Program-made: the position numbers and the translations under genes
NCBI GenBank assembly: GCA_037200045.1
Contig: JBBCHM010000002.1
Location: forward strand, 1,353,241-1,417,240
DNA from: Rhizomicrobium sp.
Lineage (GTDB): Bacteria > Pseudomonadota > Alphaproteobacteria > Micropepsales > Micropepsaceae
Direction: 5' to 3'
Length of the DNA stretch: 64,000 bases
The notes under the pieces: model-generated
What the model was told of the DNA's origin: nothing
Seen by the model: the letters and a program-made list of their open reading frames with translations, nothing else
Database searches by the model: none
Part shown: piece after piece, positions 63,543 to 64,000 of the stretch
Layout of the letters: every line of letters starts with the position of its first letter
Numbering within the stretch: the first letter of the stretch is position 1

Positions 63543-63953
63543 ATGTCGGAGACCAAGCCCGCCCCCGCTACGCGCAAGATCGCCGCACCCGCCGTCAACA
63601 CCGAGACGGAGAAATTCTGGAAGGCCGCCGAGGACGGCAAGCTGCTCTATGGCTGGTGCCTCGCCTGCGGCGAGCCGCATTACTATCCGCGCAGCTTCTG
63701 CCCGTTCTGCTTTTCGGATCGGGTCGAGTGGCGCGAGGCCAGCGGCGCGGCGACGGTCTATTCCTATTCGGTCATGTACCGCTCGCCGACCGGGCCTTAC
63801 ACCATCGCCTTCGTCGAGCTGGCGGAGGGTCCGCGCATCCTGACCAACATCGTCGATTGCGACTTCGCGAAGATCGCAATCGACGCGGCCGTGAGGCTGG
63901 TATGGAAGCCGAGCGATGGCGGCGCCCCGGTGCCGTTCTTCACGCTGGCGTAA
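63543..63953 (+). CDS. Zn-ribbon OB-fold protein (DUF35), partner of the thiolase-like protein
   Basis: The 136-residue protein has an N-terminal helix, a rubredoxin-like zinc ribbon (YGWCLACGEPHYYPRSFCPF, then CFSD) with two C-x-x-C pairs, and an OB-fold with AATVYSYSVMYRSPTGPYTI and AFVELAEGPRILTNIVDCDF. DUF35 proteins bind acyl-CoA and form complexes with thiolase-like partners, for example in steroid side-chain cleavage. Its gene is 4 bases downstream of the thiolase-like gene, which supports such a complex. Confidence 0.92.
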   Translation: MSETKPAPATRKIAAPAVNTETEKFWKAAEDGKLLYGWCLACGEPHYYPRSFCPFCFSDRVEWREASGAATVYSYSVMYRSPTGPYTIAFVELAEGPRILTNIVDCDFAKIAIDAAVRLVWKPSDGGAPVPFFTLA

Positions 63954-63972
63954 ACGCCATTCCCCGCACCGG

Positions 63973-64000
63973 TGTCATCCTCCGCGAATGCGGGGGACCC
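63973..64000. repeat. Dispersed palindromic repeat, copy C (cut by the window edge)
   Basis: The 28 bases beginning TGTCATCCTCCGCGAATGCG match the start of copy B (57067 onward) with four differences and continue beyond the window. It lies just downstream of the DUF35 gene. Confidence 0.55.

Overview
The window looks like the chromosome of a high-GC alphaproteobacterium, probably a free-living soil or rhizosphere heterotroph. The evidence is the strongly GC-biased third codon positions, the trxB-lsrB gene pair typical of alphaproteobacteria, a TonB-dependent receptor, many glutathione-linked and CoA-linked catabolic enzymes, and an NAD-dependent formate dehydrogenase. No rRNA, tRNA, CRISPR array or intact insertion sequence was seen.

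Layout. (1) 1-3.8 kb is less GC-rich accessory DNA. It holds the 5' end of a DUF3363-type plasmid/ICE relaxase cut by the window edge, a PIN-domain protein overlapping a secreted protein, and a DUF2971 protein. A hairpin repeat follows. (2) 4-10.1 kb is a minus-strand catabolic series: CoA-transferase subunits A and B, GntR regulator, glutathione transferase, amidohydrolase and FAH-family hydrolase. It is interspersed with two wrecked genes, a thiolase 3' fragment and a doubly deleted mmsA. (3) 10.3-23 kb is an uptake and degradation locus. It encodes a TonB-dependent receptor, two exported tandem EthD-fold proteins, an exported triple SnoaL-like protein, a LysR regulator, an MFS transporter, and an operon of iron alcohol dehydrogenase plus intact MmsA. 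A 45-bp near-identical element in inverted orientation lies upstream of both the LysR gene and the dehydrogenase/mmsA operon.

(4) 23.5-32.2 kb carries a damaged PAS gene and a minus-strand formate locus (LysR, NAD-formate dehydrogenase, HPP membrane protein, OFA-type antiporter, DipZ-like thiol-redox protein), then decayed DNA and a D-2-hydroxyacid dehydrogenase. (5) 32.5-35 kb carries a sensorless histidine kinase translationally coupled to a HerA-like ATPase. (6) 35-46.8 kb is general metabolism and regulation: serine hydrolase, GST, GFA protein, DUF5666 protein, an exported methyltransferase, acetyl-CoA hydrolase/transferase, aminoglycoside-phosphotransferase-like kinase, VOC protein, MHS transporter, Lrp/AsnC regulator, trxB and lsrB. 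(7) 46.8-64 kb contains a TacA/TacT-type toxin-antitoxin pair with a palindromic operator, a LemA-TPM-TPM membrane cluster, PPOX and HdeD proteins, an EF-G-like GTPase, a CVNH protein, a cysteine-cluster protein, a CPBP protease, an aspartate-type aminotransferase, a DUF2975/XRE pair, an outer-membrane efflux factor without its pump, an aldo/keto reductase, and a thiolase-like/DUF35 pair at the right edge.

The most interesting system is region 3. It suggests a pathway in which the receptor imports a bulky substrate, exported cofactor-free EthD/SnoaL-fold proteins act on it in the periplasm, and an MFS carrier, CoA-transferase, iron dehydrogenase and MmsA complete catabolism in the cytoplasm. 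The substrate cannot be named from sequence. Members of a dispersed hairpin repeat family occur near 3.9, 57.1 and 64 kb, and hairpin terminators separate several convergent gene pairs.
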